Origin: Myxosarcina sp. GI1
GTDB taxonomy: Bacteria; Cyanobacteriota; Cyanobacteriia; Cyanobacteriales; Xenococcaceae
Length of the DNA stretch: 64,000 nucleotides
Assembly (NCBI RefSeq): GCF_000756305.1
Contig: NZ_JRFE01000006.1
Location: 1-64,000 of the forward strand
Direction: 5' to 3'
This document shows positions 37,623 through 46,429 of this stretch, in pieces; position 1 is the first letter of the stretch, and each line of letters opens with the position of its first letter. Both the position numbers and the translations under genes were made by a program. The notes under the pieces are model-generated. The model was not told the origin of the DNA, searched no databases, and worked only from the letters and a program-made list of their open reading frames with translations.

Positions 37623-38552
37623 TTAAGGGAATTTCCTAGCAGATTCAGTTTCAATTTCGGCAATTTTTTCTTGAGTTTGCCGAATTTCTCTTTCTAGAGG
37701 TTCGATTACCGATTCTGGTAGCTGTTCGGAATAGTCGGCAGCTATGGCAAAATTTTCTAACGCTTCTTCAAGAACGGTAATATTGCTTTGCTCTTTACCA
37801 ATTTGGCGTAAAATTTGTCCTTTAAGATAATAATGTTCTGGATTTTCAGGAGCGATTTCTAAGGCTTTGTTGGCGTATTCTAAAGCACGCTGGTATTGTT
37901 TTAAATCGCGATAGGCAACGGCTATACCTCTGTTTACTAAATAATTGGGTGCGGCATAGGTTTCAAAACGAGCGATCGCCTGTTCGGGACTGGAAAAGGG
38001 AAGATTTACTGCCAATAGTAAATCCATATAGCCTTTAATCAAGTTTAGTTCGGGATCGTCGCGGTCGATATCTTCAGCGCGATCGAGATATTTAAATACC
38101 ATCTGTAGCTTATCGATGGCAGCAATAGCTCCTTGTTCGTGATAGAGATATGCTCCATTAAGAAAATGTCCTACTGCTAGATAAAGATTGCTGCGTAGAG
38201 GATCTTCAGAGCCGATCGCACTGGCAGTTTCTAAAGTCTTTAGAGCGTATTGCTGCAAACTCGTCCAGTCCTCTTTGGTATATGCCAACGAAGCCTGCAT
38301 AGCATAAATCAAAGGTTCGTTGGTTTCTTCGGTTTCTGCTAAGTCTAGTTGTTCTTCGACTGTTAGATAGTTTCCTCGTAAAAAAACCGTTTTAAATGCA
38401 GATTCTGTCAGTTCGCCGATCTCACGGACGTTTTGTTCTCTAAAAGGATCGGCAGCTAGAGCGAGACTATTATCTAAGGATAATAGAGATCCTACTGCTA
38501 GAGATAAAGCAAAGAAAAGATTTTTCCAAATCGATTTACTTTGATTTTCCAT
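37623..38552 (-). CDS. Exported TPR-repeat protein
   Basis: A 309-residue protein with a signal peptide (hydrophobic LFFALSLAVGSLLSL, cleavage near ALAAD). The body is helical with TPR units, the clearest being residues about 205-245 (YLVNRGIAVAYRDL, YQRALEYANKALEIAPENPE, HYYLKGQILRQIG). A conserved start (REQNVREIGELTESAFKTVF) marks a cyanobacterial family. TPR proteins of this kind act in membrane-complex assembly, but no target is known. It lies 82 bp upstream of the pentapeptide gene on the same strand, possibly co-transcribed; the shared compartment fits. Confidence 0.85.
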   Translation of the reverse strand: MENQSKSIWKNLFFALSLAVGSLLSLDNSLALAADPFREQNVREIGELTESAFKTVFLRGNYLTVEEQLDLAETEETNEPLIYAMQASLAYTKEDWTSLQQYALKTLETASAIGSEDPLRSNLYLAVGHFLNGAYLYHEQGAIAAIDKLQMVFKYLDRAEDIDRDDPELNLIKGYMDLLLAVNLPFSSPEQAIARFETYAAPNYLVNRGIAVAYRDLKQYQRALEYANKALEIAPENPEHYYLKGQILRQIGKEQSNITVLEEALENFAIAADYSEQLPESVIEPLEREIRQTQEKIAEIETESARKFP

Positions 38553-38717
38553 TAATCTAATCTATCTGTTGAGTTTTTCAATACTTTGACGATTCAATTG
38601 TTAGCTAGTTCCGATGCGCTTGAGATTTTCTCAAGTGAGCGATGTGCGATTGGCGAGAGCTACCGCCAGAGCCTAAAAAGTATAATTTTTAATATAAACT
38701 GAGGTACTTTTTTATTA

Positions 38718-39365
38718 ATGCTCTATCTTCAAGATTTGTGTTATCATCCCGCTGCTACAGTGACTCCAATTTTAACAAACATCAATCTAGAACTAGCTCC
38801 CCGTGAGTTAGGAGTAATTATTGGTGCTAGTGGTTCGGGAAAGACAACTCTACTAGAGATTTTAGCTGGACTGGCAGAACCAACGGCGGGAAAGATTATG
38901 TGGCGCGATCGCCAACTTACGGATCTAGAATTACAGCAACTGGCAGGATTGGTGTTTCAGTTTCCCGAACGACATTTTTGCGGCGGTACTATTTTAGAAG
39001 AATTGCGTTTGGGACATCCCGAACTAAGTTCGGCAAGAGTTAAAGAAGCTCTAAGCGAGGTAGGATTAGATCGTATATCTTTGAGTACGTCTCCTAATGC
39101 TTTGAGTGGCGGACAACAACGTCGTTTGGCTTTAGCAGTACAGCTAATTCGTCAGCCAAATATTTTAATGCTGGACGAACCTACAGCGGGATTGGATTGG
39201 TCGATGAAATCGCAACTGGCAAAACTTTTGTCAAAATTAAAAGAACACTGGATGCTGTTGGTAGTAACACACGATCCTGGAGAATTAGTAGAGATAGCCG
39301 ATCGCTGTTGGACTATAGATAGAGGAGAGTTAAAGCAAGTAGCAGCAGCAGCGATGGGTAAATGA
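38718..39365 (+). CDS. ABC transporter ATP-binding protein
   Basis: A 215-residue single ATPase domain: Walker A GASGSGKTT, Q-loop VFQFPERHF, signature ALSGGQQRR, Walker B ILMLDEPTAG and switch His in VVTHDPG. The Q-loop FPERHF recalls energy-coupling-factor type ATPases and the plastid NAP14/ABCI11 family. No permease gene is adjacent, so the partner is elsewhere. Its stop overlaps the rsmG start by ATGA, indicating translational coupling with an unrelated ribosome-modification gene, an arrangement that may be conserved in cyanobacteria. Confidence 0.9.
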   Translation: MLYLQDLCYHPAATVTPILTNINLELAPRELGVIIGASGSGKTTLLEILAGLAEPTAGKIMWRDRQLTDLELQQLAGLVFQFPERHFCGGTILEELRLGHPELSSARVKEALSEVGLDRISLSTSPNALSGGQQRRLALAVQLIRQPNILMLDEPTAGLDWSMKSQLAKLLSKLKEHWMLLVVTHDPGELVEIADRCWTIDRGELKQVAAAAMGK

Positions 39366-40117
39366 GCGATAGCAATCATTTGGAGCAGATACCAGAATTA
39401 CCAAATATGATTGAGATTTGGCAAGCAACTCTTGATTGGCAGCCAGATCGACAACAGCAGCAGCGATTTCAGCGCGTCTATACCGAAATTTTAAAGGGCA
39501 ATCGCCTACAAAATTTAACCCGTATTTCTGCGCCTGAAGCTTTTTGGGAAAAACATCTTTGGGATTCTCTATCGGGAACTATCGGTATTGATACAGATCG
39601 ACCTTGTAAAGCGATCGACCTGGGTACGGGAGCGGGTTTTCCAGGGATTCCTCTGGCGATCGCCTATCCTCATTGGCAGATTACCTTACTCGACTCAACC
39701 CGTAAAAAAATTGCCTTTATCGAAACTTTAATTTCCAAGCTAAATTTACAGAACGTCAAAACTATAGCCGATAGAGCCGAAACAATCGGACAGCAACCAA
39801 ATCTACGAGAAACCTATGACCTCGCTACAATTCGTGCCGTCAGCAAGGCTTCTGTCTGTGCTGAATACGCTCTGCCTTTGGTAAAAATTGGGGGTTTGGC
39901 TATTCTCTATCGTGGTAGTTGGAGCGATACAGACACTTTAGAGATCGAATCTGTAGCCGCTCAATTGGGAGGAAAACTTGAAGCGGTATATCCTTTAGAA
40001 ACACCCCTAACTAAGAGTATTCGTCACTGCATTTATTTACGCAAGCATTTTCCGACTAAAAAACAATTTCCCAGAGCGATCGGTATACCCGACCGCCAAC
40101 CACTACAAACGGCTTAA
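39362..40117 (+). CDS. rsmG: 16S rRNA (guanine527-N7)-methyltransferase
   Basis: A 251-residue SAM-dependent enzyme (RsmG/GidB) that methylates G527 in the decoding-site region of 16S rRNA. The signature NRLQNLTRI and FWEKHLWDSL precede the SAM loop AIDLGTGAGFPGIPLAI, then LLDSTRKKIAFIE and AVSKAS. Length and order are normal. The ATG lies inside the stop of the ABC gene (ATGA). Confidence 0.95.
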   Translation: MSDSNHLEQIPELPNMIEIWQATLDWQPDRQQQQRFQRVYTEILKGNRLQNLTRISAPEAFWEKHLWDSLSGTIGIDTDRPCKAIDLGTGAGFPGIPLAIAYPHWQITLLDSTRKKIAFIETLISKLNLQNVKTIADRAETIGQQPNLRETYDLATIRAVSKASVCAEYALPLVKIGGLAILYRGSWSDTDTLEIESVAAQLGGKLEAVYPLETPLTKSIRHCIYLRKHFPTKKQFPRAIGIPDRQPLQTA

Positions 40118-40227
40118 ATGTTTCATTTCTACAGCGATAAGAGCTATTATGTATACTGTATGCGTAACACTGAAGTGATATTTACTTTAAGACCCGCGAT
40201 AATTTACTCCCAGTTTCGACTTTATCT

Positions 40228-40929
40228 ATGATTGCTATTCAAAGAAGTAAATCTTTACGAGAGCAAGTATATCAAGCTCTAAGAAAAATTATTCTGGCAG
40301 GAGAAATAGCTTCGGGAGAACGAATAGTTGAAACTAAATTAGCCGAACAACTACAGGTAAGCCGCACGCCAATCCGCGAGGCGATCGGTCAATTACAACG
40401 GGAACAGTTAATTGTTTCCAATCCTAATGGCGGTTTCAAAGTTGCTACCCTATCCGTCGAGGATACCATACAGCTTTATGATTGTCGTATTGCTTTAGAA
40501 CAGCTTTCGGTAGCTAAAGCCTGTGAAATTATTAATGCCCAACAGCTACAAAAACTAGAAAGTTACGTAATTGCTGCCGAAAAAACGGCTTGTTCCAAGT
40601 CGGTTACTAGTTATGAGCTTTTGGAATTAGACTATCAGTTTCATCGGTTGATAGCTGAAGTATCGGGTAATCGCTGGCTATTAGATTTGCTCAATCGAAT
40701 TTTCGATAAAATGGCGTTGCTGAGAATTCAAACGACCAAGCATAATCCAGAGGTGTTGGAAATTCGCTTAGAACACCGTAAAATTTATGATGCGATCGCT
40801 TCTAAAGATCCTGACATAGCCAGTCAAACTATTAAAGAACATTTGATTGCTAGTAAAAATAGAGTAGTCAGGGAAATAGAAGTTATCAATCTAAAAAGAC
40901 ACAAGGGAACAAGCAATAGTGACAACTAA
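40228..40929 (+). CDS. GntR-family transcription regulator (FadR/FCD type)
   Basis: A 233-residue regulator. The N-terminal winged helix has LREQVYQALRKIILAGE, KLAEQLQVSRTPIREAIGQL. The C-terminal FCD helical bundle has the probable metal ligands in LDYQFHRLI, EHRKIYDAI and IKEHLIAS, and so should sense a small carboxylate ligand. It overlaps the next gene by 11 bp, suggesting a shared mRNA and possibly related function. The ligand and targets are unknown. Confidence 0.92.
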   Translation: MIAIQRSKSLREQVYQALRKIILAGEIASGERIVETKLAEQLQVSRTPIREAIGQLQREQLIVSNPNGGFKVATLSVEDTIQLYDCRIALEQLSVAKACEIINAQQLQKLESYVIAAEKTACSKSVTSYELLELDYQFHRLIAEVSGNRWLLDLLNRIFDKMALLRIQTTKHNPEVLEIRLEHRKIYDAIASKDPDIASQTIKEHLIASKNRVVREIEVINLKRHKGTSNSDN

Positions 40930-41329
40930 AAAATCGGGTATCGAGCGGGTTTTTATTTGTGGTTCGGCTTTGAGAGGGCAGCCAGACCATCAAAATCTGC
41001 AAGCGGCAAAATTTATTAGAACTACCAAAACACTTCCCCAATATCGTCTTCATGCAGCGGAAAACGGCTGGCATCCTGCTATTTATGAGGTGGAAAGTGG
41101 AGGAATTAGTATTCCTGGGGAAATCTACGAACTGACTGAGGAACAATATGAGTATTTGTTAGCTAACGAACCCCCTCATATGTATCCTGATGTAGTGAAT
41201 CTAGAGGCAGACGAAAAGGCGATCGCCATGCTCTATCCACAAGAATTAGTAAAAAAATATCAGTGGCCTGATATTTCCGATTTTGGCGGCTGGGCAGCAT
41301 ACAAACAGGCAACCAGCAATGAACAATGA
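40919..41329 (+). CDS. Gamma-glutamylcyclotransferase-like protein (AtzF C-terminal type)
   Basis: A 136-residue protein starting at GTG 40919, inside the end of the GntR gene. RVFICGSALRGQPDHQNL, YRLHAAENGWHPAIYE and GEIYELTEEQYEYLL fit the GGCT fold as found in the C-terminal domain of allophanate hydrolase. The catalytic Glu position is plausibly the Glu of NEPPHMYP, but this is uncertain. The last residues (SNEQ) and the TGA are encoded by a CAATGAA-type repeat. Overlap with a FadR-type regulator suggests a small-molecule nitrogen or glutathione role, by inference. Confidence 0.75.
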   Translation: MTTKKSGIERVFICGSALRGQPDHQNLQAAKFIRTTKTLPQYRLHAAENGWHPAIYEVESGGISIPGEIYELTEEQYEYLLANEPPHMYPDVVNLEADEKAIAMLYPQELVKKYQWPDISDFGGWAAYKQATSNEQ

Positions 41330-41352
41330 GCATTTTTAACTGCTCAATGTTC
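41321..41352. terminator. Repeat-derived hairpin between convergent genes
   Basis: GAACAATGAGCA (41321-41332) pairs with TGCTCAATGTTC (41341-41352) with one mismatch around a TTTTTAAC loop. It covers the stop of the plus-strand gene and sits two bases before the stop of the minus-strand gene at 41355. It could serve as a two-way terminator made from inverted heptamer repeats, though there is no long T run. Confidence 0.45.
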
Positions 41353-41354
41353 AG

Positions 41355-41795
41355 TTATTCAAATTTATCTCGTTCCCAGTCGGGGCAATTATCATCCTGC
41401 CAACCGTAGGGGTGCATGGCACAAACCAGAAGATTGTCGTCATAAATTCGACCATGATAGTGAGCGCAGTTTATACAGGCAGGGTTGTTGTCGGCTGTAG
41501 GGCGTTGAAAACCTACTCCCATAAAATCTTCTTCTACCAGTTCGTCAAAATTTTCCCAAATGCTAACTTCAAAATTATCTTCAGTTTCATCAATTAAATC
41601 GATAAAGTCTCGAACAAATGAGTCTATTTCATTGGCAACTACATCTTGAACCCGATCGATAAAATCATCTACAGTTTCACCGATTTCCTCGGCAAAAGAC
41701 TCTGCTGCTTTACTAGCATCGTTAAAAAATTCTTCCATTTCAGTCGCAGTTTTTTCTAGCTGTTTCCACAATTCTTGTTGCCAATTCATAGTCAA
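41355..41795 (-). CDS. Hypothetical protein with Cys/His-rich C-terminus
   Basis: A 146-residue protein. The first ~95 residues are acidic and helical (NWQQELWKQLEKTATEMEEF, VDDFIDRVQDVV). The last 40 hold CINCAHYHG, LVCAMHPYGW and NCPDWE, four Cys and two or three His that could bind a metal or an iron-sulphur group. No signal peptide. The pattern is familiar from cyanobacterial conserved proteins but no function is assigned. A phasin-like gene precedes it on the same strand. Confidence 0.8.
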   Translation of the reverse strand: MTMNWQQELWKQLEKTATEMEEFFNDASKAAESFAEEIGETVDDFIDRVQDVVANEIDSFVRDFIDLIDETEDNFEVSIWENFDELVEEDFMGVGFQRPTADNNPACINCAHYHGRIYDDNLLVCAMHPYGWQDDNCPDWERDKFE

Positions 41796-41843
41796 GCCGT
41801 TCGAGTTACATCTATTTCGATTATTTGACGATAAAGATTGCTG

Positions 41844-42221
41844 CTATTCAGAGTTTCTTTTTAGACGACGCAATTCTTCTTGTAAAGATTCTACCTGTTG
41901 CCGCAACTCATCTTTATTATTGGTTGTGGTTTCTTCTGTATCTGTTTCATCTACTATTTCAATACGGCGGGGTTCTCGGTTCTCGGTTTTAGTAGATGTG
42001 CCTTGTCCTACCTCATCCTTTTGAGCCTGTTCGACAATCTCATTGACAAACTTACGTGCCTCTTCGGCAGTCATTTCACCCCGTTCTGCCATTTCATCGG
42101 CTAACTTTTGCGCCTGAATTCTTAAGTCGTTAAGAGTGCCTCCCGCTTTTTCCTGAGCATAAGAAGCAAATCCAACACCCATATAAAAAGCTTTTTTAAC
42201 AATATTTTCAAAACCTGCCAC
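41844..42221 (-). CDS. Phasin-like helical protein
   Basis: A 125-residue protein. Residues 1-65 form a helix pair with KKAFYMGVGFASYAQEKAGG and GEMTAEEARKFVNEIVEQ, as in phasin/PhaF-like proteins that coat storage granules. A Thr/Glu-rich linker and a C-terminal coiled coil (ELRQQVESLQEELRRLKRN) follow. Granule binding is plausible but unproven; no PHA synthase is seen here. Confidence 0.8.
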   Translation of the reverse strand: MAGFENIVKKAFYMGVGFASYAQEKAGGTLNDLRIQAQKLADEMAERGEMTAEEARKFVNEIVEQAQKDEVGQGTSTKTENREPRRIEIVDETDTEETTTNNKDELRQQVESLQEELRRLKRNSE

Positions 42222-42459
42222 AGCTAGCTAACCTCTTTAATACTTTAGATCGCTTATGTCTCTATGATAAAAGAAAATAAATGCACTACGTTTGAGCGAG
42301 TAGACTAAATTAAAGCGAACTGTGATGATTGAAAGACAGGAGACAGTAGTAACAAAAGTTTTGGATAATTACTAACTTCTATTATTTTGTATTTAATTCT
42401 GTCTACCTACTTAACGTTTTTTCACAGAAAAGACTGCTAGAGTGTGGTTGGCAAAGTTG

Positions 42460-43551
42460 TTACTGCTGTTGGCGACGGTTTGAATCTTCGTCTAACAAAT
42501 TCTGAAGCTCTTCAAAAGCATCATCATCAGACATATAAGTTGTTTCGTGTATTGAAACAAGTTCACTGTAGTTGTCATCGGCATCGACAGTAGTTTTGGT
42601 CGAGTGTCCATTGGTAACGGAAGTCGTTTCGTCAGCTTCTAAGCTATCAAGCCACTCAGAAATATCATCTAGATCGCTGTCATTTTCTGTACCCTCTAAA
42701 CTTGCCAACCATTCGGTAAGCTCGTCATCTTCTTTGGTGTCTAGAGTTGGAGTAAATTGAGATCGTTCATCAAAAGTAATTTCATCTAAACTAATTTCTT
42801 GGCGATCGAGATTGTTTAACCCAAAAATTGCGTCTGCTTCTGATTCGAGAGCGATTTCTTGAGAATCGATCTCAGCTTGAGAAGGGGAAACATATTTTGA
42901 CTCAGATTGTGGAACTTCTGTAGCGCGATTGATATCTACTTCAGAATAATTATTTATAGCTACTGAATTGCTGGTAAAATCTAAATCGCGAGTAGTTGAA
43001 TCTTCTAAAAAAGCTTCGGTATTAGTATCCGACGGGCGATCGTCTACTGCTGCCTGACTGGCAACACCGTTGACATTGCTTGAAGCTAGATCTTCTCTAA
43101 CTTCGATATTATTAACCTGTGAATTATTATCAAAATTATAACTATCGGGTTCTCTAGTTAAAGTAGTTTCTGGTTCGATATCTTTGGGTATACCAGTGGC
43201 ACCAGGAGTTAAATTGGCATTGACGATTTGATTTGATTCTGGTGAAGTTAGCTTGTTGTTTGCAGAAGTAGCTGGAGTATTAGGGGTAGAGGTTGTAGTG
43301 TCTGCATTGGTTGGAGTGCGACGAGCCAATAACAACCCTCCCAAACCTAAAGGTATTAACAATAGCAGTAACCAATACCACGAAGCTCCTCCTCGATCTT
43401 CAGTATCGGGTGGAACTTCATCTGTGTTAGCCTGGGCGATAGTTGTTTTAGTAATAAGTTTGGATTCTGACGAATCTGCTATTTGCGGAATGCCAGCTAA
43501 ACCAAAAAGTAAAGCTATTGCGATCGCCGAATTGGGTAATTTATTTAACAT
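42460..43551 (-). CDS. Membrane-anchored acidic protein of unknown function
   Basis: A 363-residue protein not recognised. It has a signal-like hydrophobic head (AIAIALLFGLAGIPQI), a membrane span near residues 55-75 (WYWLLLLLIPLGLGGLLLA) followed by RR, and a long acidic Ser/Asn-rich tail on the presumed cytosolic side. The tail contains repeated WL-A/D-SLE motifs (LTEWLASLEG, ISEWLDSLEA) that look like short helical linear motifs. It may be a tether or scaffold; that is inference. Confidence 0.75.
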   Translation of the reverse strand: MLNKLPNSAIAIALLFGLAGIPQIADSSESKLITKTTIAQANTDEVPPDTEDRGGASWYWLLLLLIPLGLGGLLLARRTPTNADTTTSTPNTPATSANNKLTSPESNQIVNANLTPGATGIPKDIEPETTLTREPDSYNFDNNSQVNNIEVREDLASSNVNGVASQAAVDDRPSDTNTEAFLEDSTTRDLDFTSNSVAINNYSEVDINRATEVPQSESKYVSPSQAEIDSQEIALESEADAIFGLNNLDRQEISLDEITFDERSQFTPTLDTKEDDELTEWLASLEGTENDSDLDDISEWLDSLEADETTSVTNGHSTKTTVDADDNYSELVSIHETTYMSDDDAFEELQNLLDEDSNRRQQQ

Positions 43552-43872
43552 TTTTTATAAGCAATATCTAATCGCTTGCTGATTTTATAATCAGGTAAAC
43601 CAAAATTATTTACCAACCAAGTAAAATCACGGTAAAGTTTTGCTGTATTTAACTACTTAAAATACTGTGGTTTTTACTTAATATATCAAAAACATAAAAC
43701 TATTGCTTATAGAAGTCAACTTGTAAAGTTTGCGATAATATCTATTTTTAACAACCTATTTTTGTAAATAGAGCAAAATTAAGCTATTTTTTAGTTACGT
43801 AAAAATTAACCTTTACTTTAATTGCGATCGCAGCTTTATCTGCTGCCTTCTATTCTCTACCTTTTTTCAAGA
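43552..43872. other. AT-rich intergenic region
   Basis: 321 bp between two minus-strand genes; no gene, repeat or terminator with a clear stem and T run was seen. Confidence 0.4.
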
Positions 43873-45030
43873 CTAACTAACAGTCTTACGTTCTGACGAA
43901 CTAAAGTTATTTGCTGTTGTAGAAACCATTGCTGCCGCTAACAGTTCTGATGAGACTGTAAAAGGCAAACGATGAATATCAGAGCTTGAATTACAGGCAA
44001 TCTCAGCAGCGTGGCGTAGTTGAGATAAGCTAATGTTTGCTAGTCCTAAATCTTCTAAAGTTTTGGGCAAACCAATTTGAGTATAAAACTGTAGTAGCTG
44101 CTGGCGAGAAGAAGTTGCAAGTTGATTTCCTTGTACCATTTCTTCTAGTCGCAACTGCACTAAGATTCCATAGGCGACTTTTTCTCCGTGCAAAGCATGA
44201 TGAGTTTCGGGGATATGAGTCAATCCGTTATGAACGGCATGAGCGGCAACAGTCCGACAGTCAGCCCCGCCAATACCGCCAATTACTCCTGCAAGTAATA
44301 CCGTAGCATCGACAACTTCACGCCATTCATCGCTGTGGGGGTTTTCTAAAGCGGTTTGAGATTTTTGCCAGAGAATATCGCGGAGAATTCTGGCTTGCTG
44401 TACGGCAGAGATAATTAAAGTTGCTGAAGAACTACCGCTACTAACCGATGCCTCATACCACTTGGCGATCGCATCACCAATTCCTGCGACTAAGGTTCTT
44501 TTGGGAGCGGTACGCAGCAAACTATAGTCGAGTATCAACAAATCGGGACAGCAAGACAGAGTAACGTCGTATTGAAATGCTCCTTGAGGAGAGTATATAT
44601 TTGAGAGAGCCGTCCAGGCAGCGCAGGTAGCTCCCGAAGTCGGGATAGTTACTATTGGCAGACGACACTGATGTGCCAGAAGTTTGGCAGTATCTAGAGC
44701 TTTGCCACCACCTACGCCGATAATAAAATCGGCTTGATGTTCGGCAACTGTGGCTTTTAAACGAGCCAGGGATGTTTCGGCACAATCTGGAGTATAGCTA
44801 GCAGCAGCCCAACTTAACTGCACCCTCTCGCAAACTGGCTGTAAATATTTCTCCACCATCTCTAAAGTGCGATCGCCGCTTATAACCAAAGGACGATTGC
44901 CATATCGAGCGATTTCTTTTCCCGAATTTGTCAAACAGGTTTCTCCTCTCAATACTCTGGCGGGAGCAATAGATAGAGGAGTAAAGGTTGTAGTTACTGG
45001 CTGTGATAACTTAGTAGATTTTTGGCTCAT
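43873..45030 (-). CDS. Glycerol-dehydrogenase-like iron-containing alcohol dehydrogenase
   Basis: A 385-residue enzyme of the GldA branch. NAD-binding GVGGGKALDTAK, TIPTSGAT, metal-ligand Asp in GIGDAIAKWYE, and His in VAAHAVHNGLTH and HHALHGEKVAYG are all present. It should oxidise glycerol or a related polyol, or reduce a small aldehyde; the substrate cannot be fixed from sequence. It begins three bases after the ycf51 stop, so the two are probably co-transcribed. Confidence 0.88.
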   Translation of the reverse strand: MSQKSTKLSQPVTTTFTPLSIAPARVLRGETCLTNSGKEIARYGNRPLVISGDRTLEMVEKYLQPVCERVQLSWAAASYTPDCAETSLARLKATVAEHQADFIIGVGGGKALDTAKLLAHQCRLPIVTIPTSGATCAAWTALSNIYSPQGAFQYDVTLSCCPDLLILDYSLLRTAPKRTLVAGIGDAIAKWYEASVSSGSSSATLIISAVQQARILRDILWQKSQTALENPHSDEWREVVDATVLLAGVIGGIGGADCRTVAAHAVHNGLTHIPETHHALHGEKVAYGILVQLRLEEMVQGNQLATSSRQQLLQFYTQIGLPKTLEDLGLANISLSQLRHAAEIACNSSSDIHRLPFTVSSELLAAAMVSTTANNFSSSERKTVS

Positions 45031-45033
45031 AAG

Positions 45034-45564
45034 TTATTTGGTATTTGCAGTTGCTGGCGGTAGTTGGGCGATGTTTTGGGCAAACGATTTTATTTTTATA
45101 TTATCGTCAGTTCTAGAATTAAGAGTACGCTCGGCAGAACCTAAGTACAAAGGAACTGAAACTCCTGGCTCGGGATGTATTACAGTTCTTAGCTCTATTA
45201 ACAAACTATTGTTTCCACCCGCTCCCGTTCTACCATAAGAGTAAAGATCTGCTGCTGCCTGACGTAGAGTAGGTTCGATCGCCGACTTTTCTATTTTTGG
45301 CGGTACTGCCACTACAGCCAGGCTAGAACCATTATCGTAAACTAAAGTATATCGCGCGGCACCTGGTATTTCGACTTTTGGAGTTAAGCTCAAGCCCAAG
45401 GTAAATACACCTGCTGTTAGCACTCCCATAAAACCAGTAGCACCAACTAAGCGAAAACGATAGCCCCAGCCAAAAATAAAAGCTCCTATAGTAACTAACA
45501 AAAAAACAATGGTGAGAATTCCCGACCATTGGGCATAAGTAAATATATTAGTAGGTAAGTTCAT
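45034..45564 (-). CDS. ycf51: Ycf51 family protein
   Basis: A 176-residue membrane protein conserved in cyanobacteria and some plastids. Three hydrophobic stretches at the N-terminus (about 12-32, 36-56) with FGWGYRFRLVGATGFMGVL as the family signature. The remaining part is soluble with a conserved ARYTLVY and LRQAAADLYSYGR. No function is established. It precedes the glycerol-dehydrogenase-like gene by three bases. Confidence 0.88.
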   Translation of the reverse strand: MNLPTNIFTYAQWSGILTIVFLLVTIGAFIFGWGYRFRLVGATGFMGVLTAGVFTLGLSLTPKVEIPGAARYTLVYDNGSSLAVVAVPPKIEKSAIEPTLRQAAADLYSYGRTGAGGNNSLLIELRTVIHPEPGVSVPLYLGSAERTLNSRTDDNIKIKSFAQNIAQLPPATANTK

Positions 45565-45625
45565 TATTAGTTTTAACTTTTAGCTTTTGACTTTTGCTAT
45601 AGGTAGCTTTCAAAAATTAGTTTAC

Positions 45626-45671
45626 TAAAAAATGCGGGTTATTTCCTACTCATGGCAGCAAAATAACCCGC
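45626..45671 (-). terminator. Strong Rho-independent terminator
   Basis: An 11 bp perfect stem, GCGGGTTATTT with AAATAACCCGC (45634-45644 and 45661-45671), around a 16-base loop, followed on the minus strand by ATTTTTTAG. It ends the transcript of the repeat lipoprotein at 45698-46108. Confidence 0.85.
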
Positions 45672-45697
45672 GATGTTTAATTTGTTGTTAATTTAAT

Positions 45698-46108
45698 TTA
45701 GTTAGTCGCATCATTGACGGCATCACCAGCTTCATTACCAGCATCTTCTACAGCATTGCCAGCATCGTTAACGCCATCTTCTACAGCATCACCAGCTTCA
45801 TTACCAGCATCTTCTACAGCATTGCCAGCATCGTTAACGCCATCTTCTACAGCATCACCAGCTTCATTACCAGCATCTTCTACAGCATTGCCAGCATCGT
45901 TAACGCCATCTTCTACAGCATCACCAGCTTCATTACCAGCATCTTCTACAGCACCGCCAGCATCATTGACGGCTTCACCCGCACTATCGCCAGCGTCTTC
46001 CATTTGACTTTCTGGATTACCTTCTGGAGTTTCAGGAGACTCTTGACACGCTCCAAACAATAGAGATAAGCCTAAGATTAAGGGAAACGTTAATTTTCTT
46101 AAGTTCAT
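45698..46108 (-). CDS. Lipoprotein with 22-residue tandem repeats
   Basis: A 136-residue lipoprotein: signal peptide with lipobox LFGAC (Cys about 21), then a short acidic linker and nearly all repeats. The 22-residue unit NDAGNAVEDAGNEAGDAVEDGV occurs three times almost identically with partial copies either side. Each unit is two 11-mers, which would form an amphipathic or LEA-like acidic helix. Copies are near-identical at DNA level, so copy number probably varies between strains. Function unknown; envelope anchoring is likely. Confidence 0.9.
   Translation of the reverse strand: MNLRKLTFPLILGLSLLFGACQESPETPEGNPESQMEDAGDSAGEAVNDAGGAVEDAGNEAGDAVEDGVNDAGNAVEDAGNEAGDAVEDGVNDAGNAVEDAGNEAGDAVEDGVNDAGNAVEDAGNEAGDAVNDATN
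45714..45990. repeat. 66-bp tandem repeat inside the lipoprotein gene
   Basis: About three full near-identical 66 bp copies plus partial copies. Each copy itself contains two related 33 bp halves. The high identity points to recent expansion by slippage or recombination. Confidence 0.92.
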
Positions 46109-46429
46109 AATTGATAGATATTTAGTTAACCGATCGCTCTAATTAGACATTGAAGTGCTATTTAGAAGTTTCACTATAGCTAAAAAAATGTAAAAAAAGT
46201 GGAAATTTACAAACTAGAACACATCAGCGGCATTAAAGCAACCGTTTAAAAATATCGAAAGCCTTGCTCGGTAAAGCTTTTGATTTTTAATTTCTTGGCG
46301 AACGTCGAACCGCTCCAGCGGCTGATGAGGAGGTGGCGTGTGCGGAGAAAACCTCCGCGCCCTGTGACCGCCATGAAACCTCCGATACGCTTCTCGCCGC
46401 TTTTGACTTTTGATTTTCGCGTAGCTGTA
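46109..46429. other. Intergenic region with GC-rich palindromes
   Basis: 321 bp. From 46300 it carries GC-rich hairpins such as CCGCT/AGCGG and GCGGAG-AAAAC-CTCCGC (46342-46358), typical of small interspersed palindromic elements. No supported gene. The hairpins follow the hemC stop on the minus strand but lack a T run. Confidence 0.5.

Noticed and set aside
38611-38665. Hairpin CTTGAGA/TCTCAAG before the ABC gene, considered as a riboswitch or tRNA remnant
   Set aside because: The stem is only 7 bp, no riboswitch consensus or T-loop sequence is present, and no T run follows.
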